Assembly (NCBI RefSeq): GCF_051020765.1
Contig: NC_134934.1
Location: 14,212,001-14,276,000, forward strand
DNA from: Lasioglossum baleicum
Lineage: Eukaryota; Arthropoda; Insecta; Hymenoptera; Halictidae
Direction of reading: 5' to 3'
Length of the DNA: 64,000 nt
Under the pieces are notes generated by a model. It had not been told where the DNA came from. It saw only the letters and a list, made by a program, of their open reading frames with translations, and did no database searches. Position 1 is the stretch's first letter. The number at the start of each line of letters is the position of its first letter. Positions 55,068 to 64,000 of the stretch are shown in pieces. The translations under genes and the position numbers were made by a program.

Positions 55068-56155
55068 GCCGTCTGACTTGTCGTTGAGTTGTACTACTGA
55101 AATTCGTGCCACCTCCTGCGATATCATGTTCTCCTAATACAAATTCAATTTTCGAGATTTTCGAAAAATTTCCTCGAAAATTGATAAAGTATTAGGAGAG
55201 CATGATATCGAAGGAGGTGGCACGAAATTCAGTAGTATAAGTCAACGACAAGTCAGACGGTCGAAAATCGGCGAAAATTTTCGAAAATCTCGAAAATCGA
55301 GTTTTGTATTAGGAGAACATGATATCGAAGGAGGTATCCGAATTTCAGTAGTATACCTCAACGGCAAGTCAGACGGCCAAAAATTTTCGAAAAGTCAGTA
55401 ATGAATGTCAACGACAAGCCAGACGGCCGAAAATTTTCGAAAAGTCAGTAATGAATGTCAACGACAAGCCAGACGGCCGAAAATTTTCGAAAATTCAGTA
55501 GTGAAAGTCAACGACAAGCCAGACGGCCGAAAAATTTCGAAAATTCAGTAGTGAAAGTCAACGACAAGAAAGACGGCCGAAAATTTTCGAAAATTCAGTA
55601 ATGAAAGTCAACGACAAGCCAGACGGCCGAAAAATTTCGAAAATTCAGTAGTGAAAGTCAACGACAAGTCAGACGGCCGAAAATTTTCGAAAATTCAGTA
55701 GTGAAAGTCAACGACAAGCCAAACGGCCGAAAATTTTCGAAAATTCAGTAATGAAAGTCAACGACAAGCCAGACGGCCGAAAAATTTCGAAAAGTCAGTA
55801 GTGAAAGTCAACGACAAGCCAGGCGGTCGAAAATTTTCGAAAATTCAGTAATGAAAGTCAACGACAAGCCAGACGGCCGAAAAATTTCGAAAATTCAGTA
55901 GTGAAAGTCAACGACAAGTCAGACGGCCGAAAATTTTGGAAAATTCAGTAATGAAAATCAACGACAAGCCAGACGGCCGAAAATTTTCGAAAATTCAGTA
56001 GTGAAAGTCAACGACAAGCCAGACGGCCGAGAATTTTCTAAAATTCAGTAGTGAAAGTCAACGACAAGCCAGACGGCCGAAAATTGAGTTTTGTATTAGG
56101 AGAACATGATATCGCAGGAGGTGGCACGAAATTCAGTAGTACAACTCAACCACAA
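55068..56155 (+). repeat. 50-bp satellite-like array bounded by inverted long units
   Basis: From about 55400 to 56075 a 50-bp unit repeats about 14 times; between positions 55510 and 56060 the spacing is exactly 50 bp without indels. The unit holds GTCAACGACAAGCCAGACGG, CCGAAAATTTTCG and AAATTCAGTAGTGAAA. Two related longer units (about 118 bp apart, with ATTAGGAGARCATGATATCG and AGGAGGTGGCACGAAATTC) precede it, one follows it at about 56090, and one inverted copy sits at the left edge (about 55085-55140). Left and right edges are thus inverted repeats sharing GTTGAGTTGTACTACTGAA. No open frame runs through it; 50 is not divisible by 3. Confidence 0.9.
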
Positions 56156-56560
56156 ACCCAACGCTGAAATATTTTCGTTTTTCTAAGTTTCGCTATTTTT
56201 GCAATTCCAAATCGGTACAGTAACTCAGTGACAAGTACATTTTTGCGGTTGTCAGTAGTATTAGTAGTATAGTCTTTATTTATATTCATTGTAAATTCAT
56301 ACACAAAATGTTTGTATATTGTACATGTACATAACTTATGTATATTACATTCTAAACATATTGTATAACACGAATGTTGACTAGCTCGGAGAGACTCGGC
56401 ACACCGTCAGACTTCTAGTGTAATACTGTAGTGCAAGGAGGTACGGACAATTATATTGAATGATCAGCCCACTGCTGTACTGCTATAACTCGCCTGTGCT
56501 GCGGCAGCCGATGGATAAACCCCTTAGTACCACTTGCCGCAAATGCTCGAGACGCTGTGT
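56156..56560. other. Unique sequence
   Basis: No gene recognised. A degenerate GCGGATC-family end (AAACTGTGGATCTTTCTGCA) lies just beyond, at about 56576. Confidence 0.3.
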
Positions 56561-56614
56561 TGATAAATAATCAGTAAACTGTGGATCTTTCTGCAACATA
56601 AAAATTGTTATTGA

Positions 56615-56861
56615 CATATGAAGGTCAACAGTTTTATACTCGAAATTTGATACTCTATCGATCTATGGTATAAAAAATAGGACATTCCATTTAAAAAAAT
56701 GAAGGTGACCTTCATATCTCTAAAAAAAATTACATAAAAACAAAATTTTTTTTGCATCGTGTCAGCCCCATTGTACCATTCAACTTTGTCCCTACCATAT
56801 TTTACGTATCTTTAGAAACAACGGAGATATTTGAGGTACAAACGTTTGGTGACTCACCCTG
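56615..56861. mobile_element. Remnant of an ACAGGG-type foldback element
   Basis: GACATATGAAGGTCAAC and CATTTAAAAAAATGAAGGTG resemble parts of the palindrome at 23723-24389. The right end ATATTTGAGGTACAAACG, GGTGACTCACCCTG is followed by TA (56862) and resembles 24420-24460. The left end is not identifiable. Confidence 0.5.
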
Positions 56862-56880
56862 TATACGTAATTGCAGTTTT

Positions 56881-57290
56881 CATTACTTCTATATTTGGAT
56901 AAAACATTTCTGGCAACCCTATTCCGTGAGGATTTGCCTTCTCACCGACGAGAATCTCCTCAGTGGCCTTCTGCACCGACGAGATGACGTCGATGGTCTT
57001 CTCTGTTTCTTACTCCAGCCAGAATACATCCTAGAGGGCATAAGAAAACACCGAATTATTCGAGTGACACGATCTCCCATAAGGCTGGCAGTCTTTAACA
57101 GTATCTCTTCGGTGACCGTAGTCGACAAACGAACTGCTTTTCGCGAAACTGGAACAAAGATTTCGCTGGCGAACTTGCTTACTGTTGTCGGCGACATTGT
57201 CCTCAAAATTTCGGAATCTTTTGTCTGGTCCTTTGAAGTTGGCCGCTCGACACTTGCTTATTTCTACCCTGAATCATTTGAATAATTTGA
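56881..57290 (-). other. Unrecognised, mildly coding-like minus-strand segment
   Basis: One minus frame reads KDSEILRTMSPTTVSKFASE, IFVPVSRKAVRLSTTVTEEI, LLKTASLMGDRVTRIIR; a second frame further on reads KTIDVISSVQKATEEILVGE, KANPHGIGLPEMFYPNIEV. The two would join after a small frameshift or splice and have ordinary soluble-protein composition, with a repeated TEEIL motif. I recognise no family. The plus strand is also open here (frame 56752-57285), which weakens the case. It lies between two repeats, so it could be a retained host fragment or transposon cargo. Confidence 0.2.
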
Positions 57291-57297
57291 TATAATT

Positions 57298-57628
57298 AGA
57301 CTGCGGATGTTTATGCAAAATAAAAATTGTCTGCGTCGAGTGCGAGAAGTAGAATCGAAATTGAATGTTATTTCTTCTCTTAAAAATTTGAACAGATGAG
57401 AAACCATAATTGACATTTTCAATTTTCAAAATTTTCCCACAATTTTGAATTTCATGTTGATTACATGTACAATTTAAAGCAGTGGACATGTTGAAAATAT
57501 TTAAGGAGGTCGATGTATTAGTATCAGCTTAATAGGATAATTAAATGAAGAATACAATTTCTACTTGGCTCCTGTGTGTCCTGCGATCAATGTGAACATT
57601 TTTGATTTTGCATAAAGACCTGCAGTCT
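57298..57628. mobile_element. GCGGATC MITE, 331-bp variant
   Basis: AGACTGCGGATGTTTATGCA at the left and TTTTGCATAAAGACCTGCAG-TCT at the right. The left interior (AATAAAAATTGTCTGCGTCG, AGTGCGAGAAG) resembles 2876-2910. Longer than the 200-bp form, with unrelated central sequence. Confidence 0.7.
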
Positions 57629-58755
57629 AATGATAATACAACGATAACCCTTAAACTGTTTCGATGTTTTTAGTATTTGCAGAGTCGAAACAAAAGCTTC
57701 CAGAGAAGAAATCTTGGCTAATCGCGAATCGATAAATATACGTCCTACAATCTGGTCAAGCATCCAAAAATCATTGGTGAAAGAAAGAAAAGTTTCATGG
57801 AGGAAGGGAAACGGAAGCGGAAATAGGAAAAGGAAAAAGGACGAGGGTCGGTAGAAAGAAGCGATAAACAGTCTCCGGACTGTTCGGGGATGAAAAGAGA
57901 GGAAAGAGCGAGGAGAGAGGGGTTCCAACTGAGCGGCGGGTAGTCTGGAAAGAAACGTAATTACAAATAGTTGTTCCAGCTTTCGCCCACAATCCGGTTC
58001 GCCTTCGTTCGACTTCTACTCGAGCACTCGCTCTTCCAATTTTCGAGAGAAAGAGAGAGGGAGAGAGGGAGAGAGAGAGAGAGAGAACACGGTGAGTCGA
58101 GTCCGCTCCCAGATTACCGTTCAATTTGATAAATGGTTGCCACACCGATTGTCGAGCTTTCCCGTGCAGCGGACCGTTTCCGGTTCTGTATGACGGGACG
58201 GTCCGGGACCTCTTTGGACTTGTACCTTCGATGCTGTCTCTTCAGGATGGAAACACCAAAAAATATCTTGTTCGAGCTGGAGGGACACGTGTCGTTGTTG
58301 TGTGTTGTTAGCTGGTCCTTTATTGTCGGAGGGAATGAACAAGTGCAGAGGAATTTCAACGATAAGAACGTTCAAGATAGGAACGTATTGGAAATATGGG
58401 TTAAATAAACTGAACTATGTTTAGAATCAACAAACTATCATTTATTTTATATGCAAGGAAGGACGTCATGACACGTTGAAAAACAGAATGAAAAATGAAA
58501 CATGAAACAAAAATAAACTATGAAGTGGTGTGTTCAATTATATAAAACAAATTCATTTTTGTTTTATTGATTATATAATTTCAAATACACCAACAGAACG
58601 TATAATAAATGATCGATACACCTGCAGAGCCTTATGCATTTATGACAAAAACAATCTGATGCACTCTGGACCAATTTCTTGATTTTCTAAGAAGAACGCT
58701 GTCTTTATCGCGTAATAAAATTGTTTAGAGAGGAACACTCTGTTCGTTATTTATA
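57629..58755. other. Unique sequence with a (GA)n tract
   Basis: GAGAGGGAGAGAGAGA tract at about 58048-58086; frames around it are low-complexity. A GCGGATC-like end (GCAGAGCCTTATGCATTTAT) lies near 58623. No gene recognised. Confidence 0.35.
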
Positions 58756-58910
58756 CAGGGTGTTTAGCTACAGGTGGGAGAAAATTTAAGGGGTGGTTCT
58801 CGACGATAATATAAGACGAAAATGCAGAATAAAAAAATTGCGATTTCGGCTTCGTTATTTAGTTATTAACAGTTAAAAATCTGCCCAAAATGCGGCAACT
58901 TTTCAACAGA
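58756..58910 (+). mobile_element. Left end of an ACAGGG-type element
   Basis: TA then CAGGGTGTTTAGCTACAGG, GTGGGAGAAAATTTAAG. The TACAGGGTG start is shared with elements at 15628, 16813, 23723 and 27223. No right end found; the right boundary is arbitrary. Confidence 0.5.
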
Positions 58911-59339
58911 GGTGCACGTTGCGTACGTCACACAGGCGCGCGACAGTCTCGTATCAAGTGACAAATGCATGCATACCTTGGTTTACATTTGGGGCCCCAG
59001 CGAGGTGAAAATGTTTAAAAAATCGTTGGACGACATTGAACCTACCTACTCGTTAAAATCCACAAGGGCATTTCTGATATACGCCCTATGGAATTATCGA
59101 GTAGAAGGGGTCAATGCCCTTTCACTTTTAAATTTTTCTCACACATATCCACAAATCCTTATCCTGCACCACAATTGTTCATAACACCGTACTTAATACA
59201 CTGGAACACAAACCACATATATGCTCTAGCACTATTTACAATATCATACACACGCACTACGAGTTTACAGAGAGTACAAGTTTACTGAGGAGAATGAGGA
59301 GAATGTAAAGAACTGGTAATCCTTCAATGTTGAAACACT
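58911..59339. other. Unique sequence
   Basis: A 90-codon plus frame (58912-59184) is unrecognised. It may belong to the element starting at 58756. Confidence 0.3.
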
Positions 59340-59675
59340 GCACTTTATTGACCTGAAAAATTTATTGATTCTTACATGTTTCAATGCCTGTCGTTTTTTT
59401 CCCGCATCAACTGATTTCTATGAAACTTTCACAGTGCATATAATTGACACAGATCTACAAAACGTATTTTTTTAAATTTCCATATAGGCCCGCATAAAAA
59501 AGTTGTAAAATGCAACTTTCAGTATTTTCACTACAATTCCGACCAAATGCAATTTTTGACAAAAATTTCTTTTCACATCCTGTAGTAATCTAATTGCTTC
59601 TAGCTTCCCAAAAAAGTTCAAATCGCATAGTCCAATATTAAAAAAATGGTGGTGTTTTTAAGAGTGGGAGTTACT
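59340..59675. mobile_element. Half-copy of the 10887 foldback family
   Basis: Matches the right arm of 10887-11512: TTGACACAGATCTACAAAAC, then ATTCCGACCAAATGCAATTT, TTTCACATCCTGTAGTAATC and AGCTTCCCAAAAAAGTTCAA, and ends near GGGAGTTACTGTA. The left arm is gone. Confidence 0.75.
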
Positions 59676-59679
59676 GTAT

Positions 59680-59927
59680 AAATTTTCAAAAAATGCTAGA
59701 ATATATTGGGATGGCAAATAAGTTCGCTCGGTTTTTTAGAGTGGAATAAATCACAAAAACCGAACGAACTTATTTGCCAACCCAACAAAATTCCACAGAA
59801 TTGAACACGATTTTTATTCATTTCAGATCTATAAAGGCTACTACCAGTGAAAAGTAAAATTTCATTTGTTCCCACTTTTTTGAAATTCGCCTGCGGAAAT
59901 TAAAAATTGCATAAACATCCGCAGTCT
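59680..59927. mobile_element. GCGGATC MITE relative interrupted by a mariner MITE
   Basis: AAATGCTAGAATATA, then the 80-bp insert, then AAAATTCCACAGAATTGAAC, TTTTTATTCATTTCAG, and the end ATAAACATCCGCAGTCT. The uninterrupted sequence is in the neighbour at 59978-60135. Confidence 0.75.
59706..59785. mobile_element. 80-bp mariner MITE
   Basis: Ends TTGGGATGGCAAATAAGTTC and GAACTTATTTGCCAACCCAA, one mismatch across about 26 bp, with a short GTTTTTTAGAGTGGAATAAA centre. TA on the left (59704-59705), CA (changed TA) on the right. TTGGGTTGGCAAATAAGT-type ends are typical of insect mariners. Confidence 0.85.
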
Positions 59928-59977
59928 AGTTATTTAATAGAGTTTTCTCGGAGAGGAACGCTATGTTCGTTATTTAT

Positions 59978-60135
59978 AGACTGCGGATCTTTATGCATTT
60001 ATGGCTTCTAAAAGTGTTCAAGAAATGCTAGAATATAAAATTCCACGGAATGGACTTCGATGTTTATCCATTTCAGAAATTCAATTCTTGAACTGTTCCT
60101 GCGAAAATTAAAAATTGCACAAACATCCGCAGTCT
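59978..60135. mobile_element. GCGGATC MITE, 158-bp copy
   Basis: AGACTGCGGATCTTTATGCA at the left; GCACAAACATCCGCAGTCT at the right; interior AATGCTAGAATATAAAATTC is the empty site for the mariner MITE at 59706. It lies about 50 bp after the preceding copy in direct orientation. Confidence 0.8.
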
Positions 60136-60713
60136 AGTTATATAATAGTGTTGTTTCTGAGAAGAACAGTCTGTTTATTCTTTAATAGAGTTTTTCCTAA
60201 CACTACTGTGTTCTGGAAGCACACACAGCACCGAAAACGGTGACCCAGGGTGGAGACTGCAACTTGGCCGAGTTGAAGGCTCAAAGAGAGGACCAGAGCA
60301 GCGAGTGCAGCGAATGCACGTGGAGGGTGCAACGACGACGCCGGCGTATTTGCTGATTGCACGGCTTCGCTGATCGAGTTAGATGCAAACCGAGCTTGCG
60401 ACGCCGAACGACGAGGACGCAGCCCTCTGTATGGTTGGCCAGCGCTTTCCAGCCGACCCTCGGATCCCGTGTACACATAGAATTAGCGGTTCCAGCAGTC
60501 CTCTGGCCCGACGAAAGTGCGGATTGCTTCGTTAACTCGTGAATTCGCCGGAAGACGTGCACGGCCTGCGAACAAAGCAACCGGAAATACCGGGTCGCGG
60601 GTCAGGGCTCGCGTTACCCACTCGATCCTCGATCGATTATCTGATCCTTGAAAATTGGAGATCGAACGGGAAAATCGGGACCGAGAAATCCTAGCTCCTA
60701 CGTCTGGATCTAT
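60136..60713. other. Unique CpG-rich sequence
   Basis: Frames of 61-112 codons on both strands; no domain recognised. Confidence 0.35.
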
Positions 60714-61130
60714 TTCGACCCAGAGTATAAAAATCGTCATTCCATTACTCAGTTCCCAGCAAATTAATTAAATGGACAGCTGCTACATTAGGAATAATGG
60801 ATGAATCCGTTTACAAGAAATACCTGGAAGAATAAGTTTTAATAAATTGCGAGATGAATTTCTCAAATTCGACCCAGAGTATAAAAATCGTCATTCGATT
60901 GCTCAGTTTCCAGCAAATTAATTAGATGAACAGCTGCTGCATTAGGAATAATGGATGAATGCGTTTGCAAGAAATACCTGGAAGAATAAGTTTTAATAAA
61001 TTGAGAAATGAATGCCTTAAATTCGACCCAGAGTATAAAAATCGTAATACCATTACTCAGTTTCTAGCTAATTGTAAGTGATTAAATGAACAGCTGCTGC
61101 GTTGGGAATAACGGAAAAAAAAGTTTGAAT
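60714..61130. repeat. 154-bp tandem repeat, about 2.7 copies
   Basis: TTCGACCCAGAGTATAAAAA starts at 60714, 60868 and 61022, exactly 154 bp apart. Units include AGCAAATTAATTA, ACAGCTGCTGCATTAGG and AAGAAATACCTGGAAGAATA. Copies are highly similar, so the duplication is fairly recent; the third decays after about 110 bp. Confidence 0.9.
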
Positions 61131-61733
61131 GAACAGCAAAATGAATTTATCAAACACGAACATGTCAAACAAACTAGCAGATAGCAATAACGGATAGCCG
61201 ATCGTCGGGTGGGACCAGCAATCGACTTCCAGCGCGTTACTACGCGTTCGCCGGTTTAATCTCGTGGGCCGGTAAGAAGATTAGTGAAGTTAAATTATAG
61301 ATAGACTGCTCGATGCGCGGGAAACATGGCTGACATCGGTATATAGATTATTCGCGGTACTGGTAACGACGGTGGGTCGATGAAACTCGCGGAAATATTC
61401 ACGGTATTCGTTAGCGAATCGAAGGCGGATTGTAAACTTGTCGCGGGAATCTCAAACCAATTAAATGAACGTAGAAGAAAGGTTGACTGGAACTCGAGAG
61501 AAACGATTGTCAATCTGGGACACCCCAAGCTAAACCCACGCATCATTCAAGAATGTGGAAGATAGTTCGAAAGGGAAGCAACACCAATTGAACTATTACG
61601 GTTAGAACCATCACAACATATTAGGTTTTATGTTTCGCATTAAACAAATAAAAGACAAAGTTTCGGGAAAATCTACCTACAAATAAGAACTATTTCGGGA
61701 GAACTGTGTGAATATTTAACAAGCATAACAATG
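61131..61733. other. Unique sequence
   Basis: No gene recognised; short frames only. Confidence 0.3.
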
Positions 61734-61994
61734 TACACTCCGGGATGAAAAGATAGCACACTTTCAAATTAATGTAATTTCTGTTTATTAAACATTAGAA
61801 ATTCAATTTTTTCTATACACATATTTTTAGTACGTCTTGCTTAACATATGTGAATGAAATGAGACGAAGCTTCATTAACTTATCTATTTTTATTGAATGA
61901 AGTAGAATTATTAACGAAATATAGAGGTACAAAATGATAGCACACTTAACGAAAAACTTGAAATACAACAGAATTAATCGATAAAAATCAATGC

Positions 61995-62990
61995 TCAATA
62001 TTTTGTAGTACATCCTTTACAGCTAATGACTTTAATCATTCGGTTTGGTAAATATTTATACAATTTTTTAATACTGTTTTGGGTAATATTCTCCCATTCG
62101 ATCAAAATGCTCTACTTTAAATCGTTAATATTTTGGAATTGTCTGAAATTTTGGTACACAGCTCTGGCAAGATATCCCCAACAATTTTCAATAATGTTGA
62201 GGTTGGAGATCTTGCTGGCCACTCGAAAACTTGAATCATTTTTGAAGAGAAGTATTTCTTGACCAATTTTGCCGCGTGGACTGCGACATTATCTTGTTGC
62301 AAAAAGTGTTTATTTGCAGCAATTCTTACAGCATAACTATTTAGTTGTTCATTTATCATCTGAATATACCCTTCACTATTCATTCGTCCTTTTATAAATT
62401 TGATTTCTGTTTTACCCCAATATCCAATATCGGCCCAAGTTATCACACAGCCGACTCCCATTTGGGCTTAAACGGCTTAAAAATTGCTGTTCCTCATTCA
62501 AATTATGATAGTAATAGCCTACGTCGTCTGGACCATCCAAATTAAATCTTTTTGCGTCAGTAAATATGAATCTTCGCCACTTTGTCCTCATATTTATATG
62601 CTTTTCGGCAAATTGTAAGCGGAACGCTTTATGCTCCTTCTTTAACCATTGTTCCTTATGCAATTCTTTTCGCGCTAAGTCATTTTTGTAAAACACAACG
62701 TACATTCTTTCCGTTAGTGTTTACGCCAATATTTTCGGCGATTTGTCTCGTAGTCATCCTCAAATTTGATGCTGTTCTCGATGTTGCACGTTTTTCACGG
62801 GCACTTAAACTTTGTGGGCGCCCAGAACTCTACTTATTCCCGTAATTTTCAGGATTTTTTAACAAGCTCATAATAACTTTCCGGCATCTCTTTACAATTT
62901 TTGATATTTGTGTAATTCAATCTTGTTCTTCCTTTAACTTCAATAGCGTATGTACTTCACATACACTTACATTAGGTTTTCTCCACGATC
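61995..62990 (-). pseudogene. Tc1-like transposase, nearly full length, disabled
   Basis: Read on the minus strand: N-terminal region KRATSRTASN, MTTRQIAENIGVNTN (DNA-binding helices); then WRRFIFTDAKRFNLDGPDD with the first catalytic Asp; WADIGYWGKTEIKFIKGRMN; FLQQDNVAVHAAKLVKKYF with the second Asp; FEWPARSP followed by a frameshift where the DLN-IE block with the catalytic Glu belongs; and a C-terminus ending near 61995. The first ~60 residues contain in-frame stops. Frameshifts near 62150 and 62450 also break it. It belongs to the same broad family as the relic at 8337-9300. Confidence 0.85.
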
Positions 62991-63019
62991 CATTCTTAAC
63001 GCTTTAGTATGTTGTTTTA

Positions 63020-63262
63020 TTAACACTTTATCTACCGGAAGCCTATTAATAGGATTTTCAATAATTGTGCTGTACCAAAAGAAAGCTAAGAAATTTTCTT
63101 TTACATTGCAATCTTCAATGAAACTATTAGATGACGTTATTAAGGGTGACTTGTTAGTTCACAACGGAAATTTCTGTTGCTATTGAAGGTTCCATTAAAA
63201 AGTGTTTAACCATGAACCATGGATTTTTCAAAATTATGCAATAATCACCGTAATGTGTTTAA
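63020..63262. mobile_element. TTAA-flanked MITE, 243 bp, inside the Tc1-like element
   Basis: TTAA-CACTTTATCTACCGGAAG at the left and CACCGTAATGTGT-TTAA at the right. The body (GAAACTATTAGATGACGTTA, GTGACTTGTTAGTTCACAA, TTCAAAATTATGCAATAAT) matches 43847-43980. The 43019 copy carries a transposase remnant in the middle, where this copy has a 45-bp spacer. Confidence 0.8.
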
Positions 63263-63293
63263 TAAGCACGAAAGAAGCTAGTACAGTATTTTA

Positions 63294-63596
63294 TTATGTA
63301 AGTCCCCAACACGGGTCTGCCCAGGGACACTTATACGCCAGGCATGCTATTCTTTGACTTCTGCCGAACGTAGAGAAGAGAGAGGCCTCGGTGACCGAGA
63401 AGTGTAAACATAACTAATCCAATGACAAACTTCTTTATTTTTCATTATTTTTTTCATGGAACTTTCACCAACAACTGAGGCCTCTCGAGCTTCACGGCCC
63501 CTTAAGGGGGTACACCCCGGAATAGTGGGGATAGTTCTGGAACACTTACCGGCCCGACATTTAGGACATATATAGATAAAATACTGTACCCACTTC
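63294..63596. mobile_element. TA-flanked MITE, 303 bp, inside the Tc1-like element
   Basis: Ends CAGTATTTTATTATGTAAG and, from the right, CAGTATTTTATCTATATATG, between TA dinucleotides. Shares ACTTATACGCCAGGCATG, CGAGAAGTGTAAACATAACT and GGGGATAGTTCTGGAACACT with 38189-38858 but lacks the 300-bp centre. Confidence 0.8.
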
Positions 63597-64000
63597 ATCA
63601 ATTACGTTTTGCAATGAATGTTTGCTCCTCAGTAACTTCTGCACAACTGGCAAATGTAAAACTGGTATTCGTGCTATCATTTTGTCCCGCTTATAGGCCC
63701 CAATATTTACATTTCCATTTCGAAAATTCTATTGAAGTAAATATGGTGGATGATATTCAGTATACATTGTACGTACAGGCATGTCCGAATATGTTGACAC
63801 ATTAAAATATCCATTTTCTTCAGTTTAATGTACCAAATGAGGAAAAATAGACGATGTGCTATCTTTCAGTCCCGGAGTGTAAGCAGCGTAACTTGGAAGC
63901 AACGACGCCCGATATTTTTGAGGCCGATTTCTCCTCAAGTTTGAAAGCGATGGCTGCCGGCTCGTCCCATAACTCGCGCGATAACAGTGCGAATCTATTA

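Larger units (their letters stand above)
61736..63879 (-). mobile_element. Tc1-like element with two nested MITEs
   Basis: Ends CACTCCGGGATGAAAAGATA and, from the right, CACTCCGGGACTGAAAGATA, both followed by GCACA, flanked by TA (61734-61735, 63880-63881). It holds a minus-strand Tc1-like transposase relic (61995-62990). Insertions at 63020-63262 (TTAA) and 63294-63596 (TA) lie between the gene start and the right end. Subtracting them with one target copy each leaves 1600 bp, the normal size of a Tc1 element. Confidence 0.9.

Noticed and set aside
55400..56075. Possible CRISPR-like or protein-coding array
   Set aside because: There are no variable spacers between repeats, the genome is eukaryotic, and the 50-bp period breaks any reading frame.

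Overview
The window looks like transposon-rich, non-coding DNA from an insect nuclear genome. Hymenoptera (ant or bee) is my best guess. AT-rich stretches alternate with CpG-rich blocks, CT/GA, CAA and TA microsatellites are common, and the mobile DNA is dominated by mariner, Tc1, hAT and TTAA-flanked (piggyBac/Kolobok-like) elements, with many foldback MITEs. This assignment is an inference from composition and element types; no host gene is available to confirm it.

I found no convincing host exon, tRNA, rRNA or CRISPR array. The only recognisable proteins are transposase relics: a Tc1-like one at 8.6-9.3 kb, a minus-strand mariner piece at 15.2-15.5 kb, a Tc1/mariner-superfamily catalytic domain at 17.0-17.6 kb, a plus-strand mariner C-terminus at 31.6-32.0 kb, a Kolobok/Mutator-like C-terminus at 43.3-43.7 kb and a Tc1-like relic at 62.0-63.0 kb. 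The long open frames in the CpG-rich blocks look like chance products of base composition. One minus-strand segment (56.88-57.29 kb) looks mildly coding but is unrecognised.

Layout. 0-13 kb: isolated foldback elements (3955-4631, 4675-4912, 10887-11512), a mariner MITE, a 220-bp duplication, a 92-bp and a 125-bp tandem repeat, and a decayed Tc1. 13-20 kb: a 0.7-kb nested palindrome, a mariner split by two later insertions, and a composite element whose ends carry TTCGAAGTCGG. 21-32 kb: MITEs including a 667-bp near-perfect palindrome, a triple-nested insertion, and a hAT-like element with a clean 8-bp target duplication inside a piggyBac-like MITE. 34-44 kb: further copies of these families, a set of four covarying hairpins at 40.07-40.28 kb, and a TTAA-flanked element with a transposase remnant. 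44-55 kb: mostly unique, partly CpG-rich DNA with a head-to-head pair of 39-bp repeat blocks. 55-56.2 kb: a very regular 50-bp satellite-like array bounded by inverted long units. 56-64 kb: more MITEs, a 154-bp tandem repeat, and a nearly complete Tc1 element interrupted by two MITEs.

The families recur across the window, so copies can be compared with one another. Several insertions are dated relative to their hosts by uninterrupted paralogous sites, and this nesting is the best-supported structure in the window. The most unusual signals are the 50-bp array, in which most units carry a CGAAAATTTTCG palindrome, the covarying hairpin cluster, and the 39-bp repeat that stays in frame in two dispersed copies.
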